Positions 53,790 through 62,706 are shown, counted from the stretch's first letter. The stretch is DNA of 64,000 nt from Derxia lacustris (GCF_002105195.1 NZ_MUHU01000010.1:248001-312000), one strand, 5' to 3'. Notes: generated by a model from the letters alone, not told the origin. Program-made: numbers and translations.

Positions 53790-56477
53790 ATGAAAACCAG
53801 AAAATCGCGCCGCCCGACCGGCTCATCCGCAACCCACGCAGCCGCACCGGCCGCCGCCCGCTGGCAGCTTGGCCGCATCGCTCTCGCGGTCGCGCTGCTG
53901 GCCAGCCAGACCGCCTTTGCCGCCGACGCACCGGCCGACGCCGCCAAGGGCGAAGGCGAGGCCAAGGCGCTCGACGCCGTGGTCGTGCGCAGCCGCAACC
54001 GCATCGAGCGGCTGCAGGATGTGCCGCTGTCGATCTCGGTCGTGACCGGCGCCGAGCTGGAACGGCTGCAAGCCACCGACGTCGAGTCGATCACCAAGCG
54101 CGTCGCCAACGTCAACTGGAATCCGGGCAATCCGCGCCAGTTCAGCCTGGCGATTCGCGGCATCGGCAAGCAGGGCCAGACCGATGCCCAGGACCCGAGC
54201 GTCGGCATCATCGTGGACGGCGTGAACTACGCCTACAACCCGCTCGCGTCGAGCGTCGACTTCACCGACGTGGACACGGTGGAAGTGACGCGCGGCCCGC
54301 AGGGCACGCTGCTGGGCAAGAACACCAGTCTCGGCGTCATCAACATCACCACGAAAAAACCGAGCTTCGTGCCCGAGGGCAAGTTCCTGCTCAGCTATGG
54401 CCAGCGCCAGACGCTCTACGGCACCGCCACCTACGGCGGCCCGCTGGTCGACGATCTGCTGGCCTGGCGCGGCACGCTCAGCGCCACCAAGGGCCGAGGC
54501 GATCTGGTCAACGCCTACAACCCCGACCTCACCTACGCCAACCGCGACCGCGTCTCGGGCCGGCTCAAGCTGCTGCTGACGCCGAGCGCCGACTTCAATG
54601 CGCTGGTCACGCTCGAAGCCCAGCCGCGCGCCGGCGAGGCCACCAACGGCCGCAGCTACAACAAGGCCACGCCCACGGTGTATGCCGACGGCACGACCAA
54701 TCCGCTGAGCACCGACGCCTCCACGCGCCTGGGCCGGCGCTGGTTCACCGACCAGAGCGACTACAGCTATGCCAACGACTACCTCGGCAATGCCGGCCGG
54801 CGCGCCATCAATGCCGACAACTACAACCCCATCGTCACCGGCACCAACGGCGCCATCGCCGAGCTGAACTGGAAGCTGGCCGACCACACGGTCACGTCCA
54901 TCACCGGCTGGCGCAACTACTACTTCGACGCGCGCAACGACGAGGGCACGCCGTTCGACATCAGCAAGAACGGCGGCGGGCTGGTCGACTACAAGCAGCT
55001 GAGCCAGGAGCTGCGGCTCACGTCGAAACAGGGCGGCTTCGTCGACTACCAGACCGGCCTGTTCTTCATCGAGACCCAGACCAACCACTCGACCCGCACC
55101 GGCTGGGGCTCGGATGCCGGCGCCTGGTTTGCCAGCGTCGCGCAGTACCGCACGCTCGATACCGACACCAGCGGCCGCGCCCTGCTGCAGGACTCGCTGA
55201 ACCGGCTCTACAAGCGCGTGGACAACCGCTACGACAACAAGAGCGCGGCCATCTTCGGCCAGGCCAACTGGCATCTGAGCGAGCCGCTCACGCTGACCAC
55301 CGGCCTGCGCATCACGCGCGAGGACCGCAACACCAGCAGCCGCGCCTATCTCGACGACACCGGCGCCGGCGCGCTCATCAATCCGGCGGCGGTCAACGGC
55401 ATCAACCTCGGCGGCTTCCTGGCCAATGGCAGCGGCGTGCTCGACTCGGCCAACAACGCGGCCCAGCTGGCGGTGGCCGACCAGATCGCCGCGCGCTACT
55501 TCGGCAAGGCCGCCACCGGCACGCCGGGCGGCGCCTACAACAGCCTCACCGCCGCGCAGAAGGCGCAGGTGGCGGCAGCCCGCGCGCTGCGCCGCAATCA
55601 GGTGGGCGTGCTGTGGAACGAGGCCGACGCCGAGCCCTTCCGCAAGACCCAGCCGGCCTTCGTCGTGAGCCCGAGCTACAAGTTCAGCTCCGACCTGACC
55701 ACCTACCTCACCTGGCAGTACGGCGAGAAGGCCGGCATCTCGCAGAACGTGAACGGGCTGTCCTATCTGACCAAGCCCGAGCGCACCAACTCCTTCGAGC
55801 TGGGGGCCAAGACCGTGCTGCTCGACAAGACGCTGGTGTTCAACGCCGACGTGTTTTTGACCCGCATCCGCGACTACCAGCAGGCGGTGCAGGCGGTCGA
55901 CCAGTACACGACGGCGCAGAACTTTCTGCCCGGCGGCAGCCAGACCACGGCCTACACCTCGTACACCGGCAACGTGCCCAAGGTGCAGGCGCACGGGCTG
56001 GAGATCGACGGCGTGTACGGCGGCATCCGCAACGTGACCGTGCGCTTCTCGGGCGCCTACAACATCGCCAAGTACAAGAGCTTCCCGAACTCGGCCCAGC
56101 CGGTGGAGAACGGCAATCTGGCCACGCCCTACCGCGACATCTCGGGCCAGACGCTGCCGGGCGCCTCCAAGGTCACGCTCAACATCGGCGCCGACTACCG
56201 CGTACCGGTGCTCGACGACAAGCTGTTCCACACCAGCTTCAACACCACCTTCGCCAGCCGCTTCAACTCGGACAACGCGCTGTCGAGCTATGGCTGGGTC
56301 GGCGCCTCGTCGGTGACCGATGCGGCGGTGGGCCTGGGCCGGCAGAACAACCAGCTCGACGTGAGCCTGATCGTCAAGAACCTGTTCGACAGCAAGGTCT
56401 ACCAGTCGCAGACCTGGAACAGCTGGACGCCGGCGCTGCCGCGCTGGGTCGGCGTGACGGTGACGGGGAAGATCTGA
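53790..56477 (+). CDS. TonB-dependent outer-membrane receptor
   Basis: The 895-residue receptor imports a bulky or scarce substrate using TonB energy. A signal peptide (RIALAVALLASQTAFA) is followed by a TonB-box-like stretch (LDAVVVRS). The plug is intact (RLQDVPLSISVVTGAELERLQATDVESITKRVANVN, then VEVTRGPQGTLLGKNTSLGVINITTKKP). A beta-barrel follows and ends in a hydrophobic strand (LPRWVGVTVTGKI). ATG 53790 is preferred over a GTG-like upstream frame start. The substrate is not evident: no siderophore or cobalamin genes are near, and plugs of this type also serve polyaromatic, steroid or plant-derived compounds. It heads the cluster to 60811. The 258-bp upstream region holds its promoter. 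Confidence 0.9.
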   Translation: MKTRKSRRPTGSSATHAAAPAAARWQLGRIALAVALLASQTAFAADAPADAAKGEGEAKALDAVVVRSRNRIERLQDVPLSISVVTGAELERLQATDVESITKRVANVNWNPGNPRQFSLAIRGIGKQGQTDAQDPSVGIIVDGVNYAYNPLASSVDFTDVDTVEVTRGPQGTLLGKNTSLGVINITTKKPSFVPEGKFLLSYGQRQTLYGTATYGGPLVDDLLAWRGTLSATKGRGDLVNAYNPDLTYANRDRVSGRLKLLLTPSADFNALVTLEAQPRAGEATNGRSYNKATPTVYADGTTNPLSTDASTRLGRRWFTDQSDYSYANDYLGNAGRRAINADNYNPIVTGTNGAIAELNWKLADHTVTSITGWRNYYFDARNDEGTPFDISKNGGGLVDYKQLSQELRLTSKQGGFVDYQTGLFFIETQTNHSTRTGWGSDAGAWFASVAQYRTLDTDTSGRALLQDSLNRLYKRVDNRYDNKSAAIFGQANWHLSEPLTLTTGLRITREDRNTSSRAYLDDTGAGALINPAAVNGINLGGFLANGSGVLDSANNAAQLAVADQIAARYFGKAATGTPGGAYNSLTAAQKAQVAAARALRRNQVGVLWNEADAEPFRKTQPAFVVSPSYKFSSDLTTYLTWQYGEKAGISQNVNGLSYLTKPERTNSFELGAKTVLLDKTLVFNADVFLTRIRDYQQAVQAVDQYTTAQNFLPGGSQTTAYTSYTGNVPKVQAHGLEIDGVYGGIRNVTVRFSGAYNIAKYKSFPNSAQPVENGNLATPYRDISGQTLPGASKVTLNIGADYRVPVLDDKLFHTSFNTTFASRFNSDNALSSYGWVGASSVTDAAVGLGRQNNQLDVSLIVKNLFDSKVYQSQTWNSWTPALPRWVGVTVTGKI

Positions 56478-56488
56478 CGCGTTGCGCT

Positions 56489-56511
56489 GCCGCCGGTGCA
56501 ATGCCGGCGGC
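56489..56511 (+). other. Hairpin after the receptor gene
   Basis: GCCGCCGG/CCGGCGGC (56489-56496, 56504-56511) with a 7-base loop, 11 bases after the receptor stop; no T-run. It may attenuate or stabilise mRNA between the receptor and the smaller genes. Nothing else was recognised to 56753. Confidence 0.45.
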
Positions 56512-56753
56512 TGCCCGGCGCGCCCAAGGGCGCGGGCGGTCGGCGATCGGGCGGCTGCCGCTGGCCGAAGCCAAGCACGCCCGCCGCACCGGCGCGCTGG
56601 CTTCGCAGCAGCGGGCTGCGCGCATCGCCGCAATTGCGGCCTTCGGCAGCCCGATTTGCCGGCCTTGGCCGGTGGTTCGGAAGCTGCAATGCAAGCCCTT
56701 CGCACCGGCCCGCCGCGCCTTGCGCCGCCCGGCTTTCCGACAGGAGAACAAGC

Positions 56754-57197
56754 ATGACCGCTCATTCCGCTTCTGCCCGCCGCATGCCGCGCGCCCTGAC
56801 CGCGCTGGCGCTCGGCCTGGCACTCACCGCCGCCACCGGCACGGCCGCCGCGCATCACGCCTTCTCGGCCGAGTTCGACGCCGACCAGCCGATCGACATC
56901 TCGGGCGTGGTCACCAAGGCCAAGTGGGTCAATCCGCACAGCTGGCTCTATTTCGACGTGAAGGGCCCCGACGGCGCCGAGACCAACTGGGGCGTGGAAT
57001 TCGGCGCGCCCTTTGCCCTGCAGGAACGCGGCCTGACCAAGGCCGTGCTGCCGCCCGGCACGCCGGTGCGCGTGAAGGGCTATCGCTCGAAGAACGGCGG
57101 CCCCTACGGCTACGCGGTCACGGTCACCTTGCAGGACGGCCGCAGCTTCCAGACCGGCGGCGCCCAGGACAGCCCCACCGCGCCCGCCACCCGCTGA
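56754..57197 (+). CDS. DUF6152-like periplasmic protein
   Basis: The 147-residue protein has a signal peptide (ALTALALGLALTAATGTAAA) and a single beta-rich domain starting HHAFSAEFDADQPIDISGVVTKAKWVNPHSWLYFDVKGPDG, the hallmark of DUF6152: an N-terminal HHAF/HHS-type histidine pair and VxWxNPHS. An OB-like fold is plausible. The function is unknown; the exposed mature N-terminal histidines could bind a metal. AGGAGAACAAGC precedes the ATG. Confidence 0.75.
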   Translation: MTAHSASARRMPRALTALALGLALTAATGTAAAHHAFSAEFDADQPIDISGVVTKAKWVNPHSWLYFDVKGPDGAETNWGVEFGAPFALQERGLTKAVLPPGTPVRVKGYRSKNGGPYGYAVTVTLQDGRSFQTGGAQDSPTAPATR

Positions 57198-57258
57198 TCC
57201 CCCACACGCCGCGCCAACGCGCGGCGTCCGCGAACTCCTCCCACAGCAGCCCGCATCG

Positions 57259-58074
57259 ATGAACCCGCTGTTCCGGCCCCGTCCGGCCCTGATTGCCGCC
57301 GCGCTCGCCGCCGCCCTGCTCGGCGCGGCGCTGCCGGCCACGCAGGCCGCCACCGCCGCGCCGGCCAAGTCCGCCGCCACCGCGCCCAAGTCCGCCGTCC
57401 CGCGCCTGCCCAACGGCAAGCCCGATTTCTCCGGCATCTGGCAGACCACCAGCAATGCCGACTTCGACCTGGAGCCGCACGGTCCGCGCAAGGACGCGCC
57501 GCCGGGCCAGGGCATCGTCGAGGGCGATGTCATCCCCTATCTGCCCAAGGCGCTGGAGCAGAAGAAGAAGAACTTCGCCGCCCGCAGCAGCGACGATCCG
57601 CGCCTGAAATGCTTCACGCTCGGCGTGCCGCGCGGCATCTACTACCCCGAGCCGTTCCAGATCTTTCAGCGCGAGCGCGACCTGACGCTGCTGTTCCAGT
57701 TCGGCCAGTCGGTGCGCACCATCCACACCAACGGCACCGAGCATCCGGACAACCCCAACGACTGGTGGCTCGGCGATTCGCGCGGCCACTGGGAGGGCGA
57801 CACGCTGGTCGTCGACGCGAAGCACTTCAACGACGAAACCTGGCTCGACCGCGCCGGCAACTTCCACAGCGATGCGCTGCATGTGGTCGAGCGCTGGACC
57901 TATCTCGATGCCAACACGCTCGACTACCGCGCCACCATCGAAGACGCCCAGGTGTTCAGCCGGCCGTGGAACATCGCGGTGATCCTGCATCGCCACCGCG
58001 AGAAGAACTTCCAGCTGGTGGAGAACTACTGCTACACGCTCGACTTCGACCAGTACTACCCGCCCCGCCCGTGA
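57259..58074 (+). CDS. Periplasmic protein, paralogue A of the SRGHWEGDTLVVD family
   Basis: The 271-residue protein has a signal peptide (LIAAALAAALLGAALPATQA) and a mature domain starting PRLPNGKPDFSGIWQTTSN. The core DSRGHWEGDTLVVDAKHFNDETWLDRAGNFHSDALHVVERWTYLDANTLDYRATIEDAQVFSRPW is closely related to the next gene's product, so the two are paralogues. I know of no experimentally defined function; the proteins are annotated as hypothetical in many soil bacteria. Conserved His/Asp/Glu/Trp suggest binding or an enzymatic site. It follows the DUF6152-like gene by 61 bp. Confidence 0.75.
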   Translation: MNPLFRPRPALIAAALAAALLGAALPATQAATAAPAKSAATAPKSAVPRLPNGKPDFSGIWQTTSNADFDLEPHGPRKDAPPGQGIVEGDVIPYLPKALEQKKKNFAARSSDDPRLKCFTLGVPRGIYYPEPFQIFQRERDLTLLFQFGQSVRTIHTNGTEHPDNPNDWWLGDSRGHWEGDTLVVDAKHFNDETWLDRAGNFHSDALHVVERWTYLDANTLDYRATIEDAQVFSRPWNIAVILHRHREKNFQLVENYCYTLDFDQYYPPRP

Positions 58075-58130
58075 CGACCGCAATGGCCCGTGGGCGCAAT
58101 GCGCGCGGGCCGAAGACCTGGTGCAGCAGC

Positions 58131-59171
58131 ATGAACAGCAACACGACCTTCCTTGCCTGCGCGGCACTGGCCCTGGCCAGCGCGCTGCCCGCCACTGCGC
58201 AGACCAGCGCGGTGAGCAATACCGTCAGCCCGGCCGTCGCCGAGGCGGCCAAGCTGCAATCGGGCAGCGCGCCCGGCAGCGCGCCGGTGCCGGTGCGCGG
58301 CGGCGGTGGCGGCGGCATCTCGCAAGAGCGCAGCTATCCGCGCATCGACCCGGCGCCCTGGACCGGCCCGCGCCAGCGCGACGGCCAGCCCAACGTGGAA
58401 GGCCACTGGTCCAACACCGTGGCCAATCACAACAACTGGACCGATCCGCAAGGCGGCATTCCGGGCGACCCGGCCACGCGCGGCCGCCCGCTCGGCCCGC
58501 GCGACGAACGCGCGCCCAGCCGCGTCAGCGATCCGCCCGACGGCCAGGTGCCGTTCCAGCCCTGGGCCAAGGCAAAACAGGAGGAGTTCCTCGCCAACTT
58601 CCACAACCCGACCCAGCCGCAATACGTGGAGCCGCTGGCGCGCTGCGCCCCGAGCGGCGTGCCCAAGTCGCTGATCTGGCACGGCTATGAGATCCGCCAG
58701 TACCCGGGCTATGTGGTGTTCCTGTTCAACTCGGGCACGCGGGTCATCCATCTCGACGGCAAGCCGCATCTGCCGGCCAGCATCAAGCTGTGGAATGCCG
58801 ATTCGCGCGGCCACTGGGAAGGCAACACGCTGGTGGTGGACGTGACCAACAACAACGGCAAGGCGCTGTTCGGCCGCACCGGCGAGTTTTTGAGCGAGAA
58901 CGCCCACATCACCGAGCGCTACATCTTTGCGGCCGACGGCAAGCGCTACAACTACGTCGCCACCATCGACGACCCCACCGTCTACACGCGCCCCTGGACC
59001 GCCACCATCCCGGCGCGCCGCTACACCGCCGCCGACAAGCCCAACGGCTGGCACTTCGAGACCACGCTGGCCAGGCACGCCGGCAGCGAGCCGATCGTCG
59101 AGCGCGAGGAGCGCATCTGCGTCGAGAACAACGGCGGCTTCGGCAACGTGGCCAGCACGCCGGGGCGCTGA
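58131..59171 (+). CDS. Periplasmic protein, paralogue B of the SRGHWEGDTLVVD family
   Basis: The 346-residue protein has a signal peptide (TFLACAALALASALPATAQ), then a Gly-rich linker (RGGGGGGIS) and a mature domain. ADSRGHWEGNTLVVDVTNNNGKALFGRTGEFLSENAHITERYIFAADGKRYNYVATIDDPTVYTRPWTATIP aligns with paralogue A. The extra N-terminal part (QPNVEGHWSNTVANHNNWTDPQG) resembles the DFSGIWQTT start of A, so the domain organisation is the same but longer. The start is ATG 58131; longer frames overlap paralogue A. No known catalytic motif was recognised. Confidence 0.75.
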   Translation: MNSNTTFLACAALALASALPATAQTSAVSNTVSPAVAEAAKLQSGSAPGSAPVPVRGGGGGGISQERSYPRIDPAPWTGPRQRDGQPNVEGHWSNTVANHNNWTDPQGGIPGDPATRGRPLGPRDERAPSRVSDPPDGQVPFQPWAKAKQEEFLANFHNPTQPQYVEPLARCAPSGVPKSLIWHGYEIRQYPGYVVFLFNSGTRVIHLDGKPHLPASIKLWNADSRGHWEGNTLVVDVTNNNGKALFGRTGEFLSENAHITERYIFAADGKRYNYVATIDDPTVYTRPWTATIPARRYTAADKPNGWHFETTLARHAGSEPIVEREERICVENNGGFGNVASTPGR

Positions 59172-59174
59172 ACC

Positions 59175-59678
59175 ATGGACCACTTGCTGCAACTGGCCGA
59201 CGAGCTTCAGGGCACCGGCCTCGGCCTCGTCATCAGCGAATCGGCGCTGGCCTTTCCGATCATCGAGGGGCTGCATCTGATCGGGCTGTCGCTGTCGGTC
59301 GGGCTCATCTTCCTCATCGATCTGCGCATGGTCGGGCTGCTGTGGCGCCGCATCGCGCTCACCGAGGTGCTGGCGCAGTTGCGGCCCTGGGTGCTTGCCG
59401 GCTTCACGCTGGTGTTCGCGACCGGGCTGCTGCTGTTCTGGGCCGAGGCGCCGACCGTCATCGCCAGCCCGGCTTTCCCGTTCAAGCTGCTGTTCATCGC
59501 GCTGGCCGGCGCCAATGCGCTGTATTTCGAGCTGGCCATCGCCAGCACCGACGCCGTGCGCCACAACCAGCCCGAGCAGCCGCCGGCCGTGCGCCGCGCC
59601 GGCCTCGCCTCGCTGCTGCTGTGGACGCTGGTCATCATCTGCGGGCGGCTCATCCCCTACCTGCCCAACTGGTCCTGA
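59175..59678 (+). CDS. Small polytopic membrane protein, DUF6644-like (first copy)
   Basis: The 167-residue protein has about four helices (FPIIEGLHLIGLSLSVGLIFLIDLRMVGLL, WVLAGFTLVFATGLLLFWAEA, FPFKLLFIALAGANALYF, LASLLLWTLVIICGRLIPYL). The conserved His in EGLHLIG and Arg in IDLRMVG recall small quinone/heme membrane proteins; that is inference. It lies 3 bp after paralogue B and 6 bp before the next membrane gene, so one transcript is likely. Confidence 0.75.
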   Translation: MDHLLQLADELQGTGLGLVISESALAFPIIEGLHLIGLSLSVGLIFLIDLRMVGLLWRRIALTEVLAQLRPWVLAGFTLVFATGLLLFWAEAPTVIASPAFPFKLLFIALAGANALYFELAIASTDAVRHNQPEQPPAVRRAGLASLLLWTLVIICGRLIPYLPNWS

Positions 59679-59684
59679 GCCGCC

Positions 59685-60215
59685 ATGTCCACGCTTGAAT
59701 TCCTCACCTGGTTGCAGAACACGCCGGTAGCGCATGCCGTGAGCAAGAGCGATCACCTGGTCGGCGCCGCGCTCCAGGTGGTGCATGTGCTGGGCTTTGT
59801 GCTGCTGCTGGCGGCGCTGCTGCTGGCCAGCCTGCGCGTGCTGGGGCTGGCCTTCGGGCGCCAGCCGGCGGCCGACATCACCGGCGATGCGCTGCCGCTG
59901 ATCTGGTGGGGGCTCGCGGCGGCAGCCGTGAGCGGCGCGCTGATGTTCGTGTCGGCGCCGACGCTCTACTTTTACAAGCCGGTGTTCATCGCCAAGTTGC
60001 TGCTGCTGGCGGCGGCGGTGGCAGTGCAGGCGTTGCTGTTCGGGCGGGTGAGCGGTGGCGCGCGGCGTGTGTCGGCTTCGGCCGCGCCATCGGCGGCAAC
60101 CTCCGCCAGCGCCGATGTGGCGCCCTCGCCCGCGCTGGCCCGCGCCGTCGCCGTGCTTTCGCTCGCGCTGTGGTTTGCGGTCGCGGCGGCCGGCCGTGCC
60201 ATCGGCTTCGCCTGA
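59685..60215 (+). CDS. Small polytopic membrane protein, DUF6644-like (second copy)
   Basis: The 176-residue protein has about four helices (LVGAALQVVHVLGFVLLLAALLLASLRVLGL, LIWWGLAAAAVSGALMFVSAP, PVFIAKLLLLAAAVAVQALLF, AVAVLSLALWFAVAAAGRAIGFA). It resembles the preceding protein in the pattern ALQVVHVLGF/EGLHLIG and the Arg after the first helix, so it is probably a diverged partner, perhaps forming a heterodimer. Confidence 0.72.
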   Translation: MSTLEFLTWLQNTPVAHAVSKSDHLVGAALQVVHVLGFVLLLAALLLASLRVLGLAFGRQPAADITGDALPLIWWGLAAAAVSGALMFVSAPTLYFYKPVFIAKLLLLAAAVAVQALLFGRVSGGARRVSASAAPSAATSASADVAPSPALARAVAVLSLALWFAVAAAGRAIGFA

Positions 60216-60250
60216 CGCGCGCCGCCCATCACAACCATCAGGAAGCCCTC

Positions 60251-60811
60251 ATGCGCCTGCGCCTCGCGCCCACCGTTCTCCTCCTCCTGCTCGCCGCCTG
60301 CGGCAAGACGCCGCCCGAAGCGCCCAAGGCCGCCGCCGCGCTCGAACCGGTCGCGTCGATTCAGGAGCTGATGCAATCCCTCGTCGATCCGTCGGCCGAT
60401 GCGCTGTGGGAATCGGTCTCGACGACCGTCAGTGCCGCCGGCACCGAGGAGCATCAGCCGCGCAGCGACGCCGAATGGCTGGAGCTGCGCTTTCTGGCGC
60501 TGCGGCTGGCCGAGGCCGGCAACCTGCTCGCCGTCGACGGCCGACCGGTCGCGCACGCCGGCAAGCAGCTCGAAGACGCGCATGTGAGCGGCATCCTCAA
60601 GCCCGAGGAAATCCAGCAGCGCGTCGACGCCGACCGCGCCGCCTTTGCCAGCCGCGCCGCCGCCCTGCGCGAAGCCGCCCGCATCACGCTGGCCGCCATC
60701 GACGAGAAGAACGTCGACCACTTCATCGAAGCCGGCAGCCGCATCGACCAGGCCTGCGAGGCCTGCCACAAGCAGTACTGGTACCCCAACGACCGCCGGC
60801 CCGAGCAGTAA
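60251..60811 (+). CDS. Lipoprotein with one c-type heme motif (cytochrome c'-like)
   Basis: The 186-residue lipoprotein has signal LLLLLAAC (lipid Cys at 17) and a helical mature domain. C169-E-A-C172-H173 near the C-terminus ([21 protein letters not shown]) is a CxxCH heme-attachment motif in the position seen in cytochrome c'-type four-helix bundles, so one covalent heme is expected. It closes the receptor cluster and suggests a redox step in the periplasm. Confidence 0.82.
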   Translation: MRLRLAPTVLLLLLAACGKTPPEAPKAAAALEPVASIQELMQSLVDPSADALWESVSTTVSAAGTEEHQPRSDAEWLELRFLALRLAEAGNLLAVDGRPVAHAGKQLEDAHVSGILKPEEIQQRVDADRAAFASRAAALREAARITLAAIDEKNVDHFIEAGSRIDQACEACHKQYWYPNDRRPEQ

Positions 60812-60821
60812 GCCGGCAGGC

Positions 60822-61235
60822 TCAGGGCTTGGCTGGCGCCTCGGGCGCTGGCGCCGGCTGCGGGCCGCTCTCGGTCACGAAGGTGGTCACGCCCACGCGC
60901 GACACCGTCGTCGAGCTGCCATCGGGCTGGGTGATGAGCGTCGTCGTGCCGATGCGCGTGACCGTCGTCGTGCCCTGCCCCGGCCCGTTGTTGATGAGTG
61001 TGGCGCCGCCCACCCGCGTGATGGTCGTGCTGCTGCCGTCCGCGCGCGTGACGACCGTGCTGCCGTTGCCGCCGCCCGGCAGATAGCGCCGGTGATAGCC
61101 GGTCTGCCCGTCGCACACCGTGGCCGCGCCAGCCTGGGTACACACCACCTGCGCCTGCGCCAGCCCGGCGCCCGCGCCGCCCGCCAGCGTCAGTGCCGAA
61201 AGCGCCACTGCCCTTGCCCATGCATTGCGTTTCAT
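60822..61235 (-). CDS. Secreted Thr/Ser-rich repeat protein
   Basis: The 137-residue protein has a signal peptide ([21 protein letters not shown]). After two Cys ([14 protein letters not shown]) come three imperfect units of about 18-22 residues: [22 protein letters not shown], then [13 protein letters not shown], then [16 protein letters not shown], each a likely beta-hairpin. A Pro/Ala/Glu tail follows. The family was not recognised. ATG 61235 is used ([10 protein letters not shown]); the longer start adds seven residues. Confidence 0.72.
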   Translation of the reverse strand: MKRNAWARAVALSALTLAGGAGAGLAQAQVVCTQAGAATVCDGQTGYHRRYLPGGGNGSTVVTRADGSSTTITRVGGATLINNGPGQGTTTVTRIGTTTLITQPDGSSTTVSRVGVTTFVTESGPQPAPAPEAPAKP

Positions 61236-61388
61236 GTCCTCACCTTGCGCGGGCACCCGGCCCGATGCCGCCGAAATGGCAGCGCAAGGTCAATTGTCAC
61301 GCCATCGCGTGATGGCTGCCGGCACGCCGCGCCGCCCGGGCATGGAAAACTTCGGCCCGACGCATTCACCGACCAAAGGAAACGAGAC

Positions 61389-61913
61389 ATGGCCATCTAC
61401 AGCTACGACGACCACAGCCCCGACATTCATCCGACCGCGCACGTCGCCGAATCGGCCGACGTGATCGGCAAGGTTGCACTGCGTGAAAACGCCAGCGTCT
61501 GGTACCAGGCCGTGCTGCGCGGCGACAACGAGCTGATTGAAATCGGCACCGGCAGCAATGTTCAGGATGGCGCGATATTGCATACCGACATGGGCTCACC
61601 GCTGACGATTGGCGCCAATGTGACGGTGGGCCATCAGGCAATGCTGCACGGCTGCACGATCGGCGATAACTCGCTGGTGGGAATTCAGGCGGTGATATTG
61701 AATGGCGCGGTGATTGGGCGGAATAGTCTGGTCGGCGCCGGCGCGCTGGTGACGGAGGGGAAGGTATTTCCGGACAATTCGCTGATTATTGGATCGCCGG
61801 CCAAGGTGGTGCGGACGTTTACGGATGAGGAGGCGGCGAAGTTTCAGCGCGGGGCGGTGGGGTATGTGGAGAAGGCGGGGAAGCATCGGGGGACGCTGAA
61901 GCGGATTGGATAA
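61389..61913 (+). CDS. Gamma-class carbonic anhydrase-like protein
   Basis: A 174-residue left-handed beta-helix hexapeptide protein of the YrdA/Cam family. The three metal-binding histidines are present: H65 (GAILHTDMG), H82 (VTVGHQAML) and H87 (LHGCTIG). RGDN at 44-47 and NVQDG at 57-61 are also conserved. Several YrdA-like members have weak or no carbonic anhydrase activity, so the enzymatic role is a family-level inference. Codon use becomes more AT-tolerant towards the 3' end, just before the composition break. Confidence 0.88.
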   Translation: MAIYSYDDHSPDIHPTAHVAESADVIGKVALRENASVWYQAVLRGDNELIEIGTGSNVQDGAILHTDMGSPLTIGANVTVGHQAMLHGCTIGDNSLVGIQAVILNGAVIGRNSLVGAGALVTEGKVFPDNSLIIGSPAKVVRTFTDEEAAKFQRGAVGYVEKAGKHRGTLKRIG

Positions 61914-61994
61914 GCAATTCATTTCAAAAATGCAGCGCGATGGCCGATATGCGCCCCAACTTCATTGCGATAAAAATTCAATGAAAGGCAATAC

Positions 61995-62034
61995 TTGTGC
62001 TACAGTGTGTACAAAACATAATTTTGGTACACAC
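61995..62034 (+). promoter_or_regulatory. vapBC promoter and operator
   Basis: Inverted repeat GTGTGTAC/GTACACAC (62005-62012, 62027-62034) with a 14-base spacer ends one base before the vapB ATG. TTGTGC (61995-62000) and CATAAT (62017-62022) are 16 bases apart and fit a promoter covered by the operator. The expected transcript has almost no leader. Confidence 0.65.
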
Positions 62035-62035
62035 C

Positions 62036-62230
62036 ATGCGAACGAACATCGAGATCGACGACAAGCTCATGAATGACGCTCTGACGGCAACCGGAGCCAA
62101 GACCAAGCGTGAGGCGGTGGAACTTGGTTTGAAGATGCTGGTTCAGCTTCGCGCTCAGGAAAAGGCAAGGGAACTCAAGGGAAAGATCACCTGGGAGGGA
62201 GACCTGAATGCCATGAGGACTGACAAGTGA
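62036..62230 (+). CDS. vapB: VapB-family antitoxin
   Basis: The 64-residue antitoxin begins MRTNIEIDDKLMNDALTATGAKTKREAVELGLKMLVQLRAQE, a ribbon-helix-helix DNA-binding domain of the VapB/DUF2191 type. A C-terminal toxin-binding tail follows (KGKITWEGDLNAMRTDK). It should repress its own promoter through the adjoining inverted repeat. ATG 62036 is preferred to the upstream start inside the operator. The stop overlaps vapC as GTGA. Confidence 0.9.
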   Translation: MRTNIEIDDKLMNDALTATGAKTKREAVELGLKMLVQLRAQEKARELKGKITWEGDLNAMRTDK

Positions 62231-62631
62231 TTTTGGTGGATTCGAGTGTGTGGATCGACTATTTCCGTTCGGCCGACACTCCACAAGTTGCACTTTTGGA
62301 CTCCCTATTGGGGCGCAGTCCAATTGCCATCGGTGATTTGATCGCTGCAGAAGTGCTGCAAGGCGTTCGTGATCAGCGAGAGTTCGAGCTGGTCACGAAT
62401 ACTTTTGATGCCTTCGACCATATCAATCTCGCCGGCTATGAGCTTGCGATCAAAGCCTCAGAGAATTACCGAACATTGCGGAAGATGGGAATCACCATCA
62501 GGAAGACCATAGACACGCTCATTGCCACTCGGTGCATTGAGGATGGATTGGCGCTCCTGCATGCAGATCGTGATTTCTTGCCGTTTGTAGAAAATCTTGG
62601 GTTGAAGGTTGCGTACTGGGAAACTGAATGA
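62227..62631 (+). CDS. vapC: VapC-family PIN-domain ribonuclease toxin
   Basis: The 134-residue toxin cleaves RNA when released from VapB. The PIN acidic residues are all present: D5 (ILVDSSVWID), E42 (IAAEVLQG), D96 (RKTIDTLIA) and D114/D116 (LHADRDFLPF). The start is GTG overlapping the vapB stop. Base composition is clearly more AT-rich than in the rest of the window, in line with acquisition by transfer. The RNA target is unknown. Confidence 0.92.
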   Translation: MILVDSSVWIDYFRSADTPQVALLDSLLGRSPIAIGDLIAAEVLQGVRDQREFELVTNTFDAFDHINLAGYELAIKASENYRTLRKMGITIRKTIDTLIATRCIEDGLALLHADRDFLPFVENLGLKVAYWETE

Positions 62632-62706
62632 AACCCGGGGAAGCTATAACGCGAACACAGAATTTCTGACAGGCCCCAGCCACCTGGATAACGCCCCTTC
62701 TAATCT

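Noticed and set aside
53823-57533. 1236-codon open frame antisense to the TonB-dependent receptor
   Set aside because: Spans several sense genes and intergenic DNA, low complexity, no motif.
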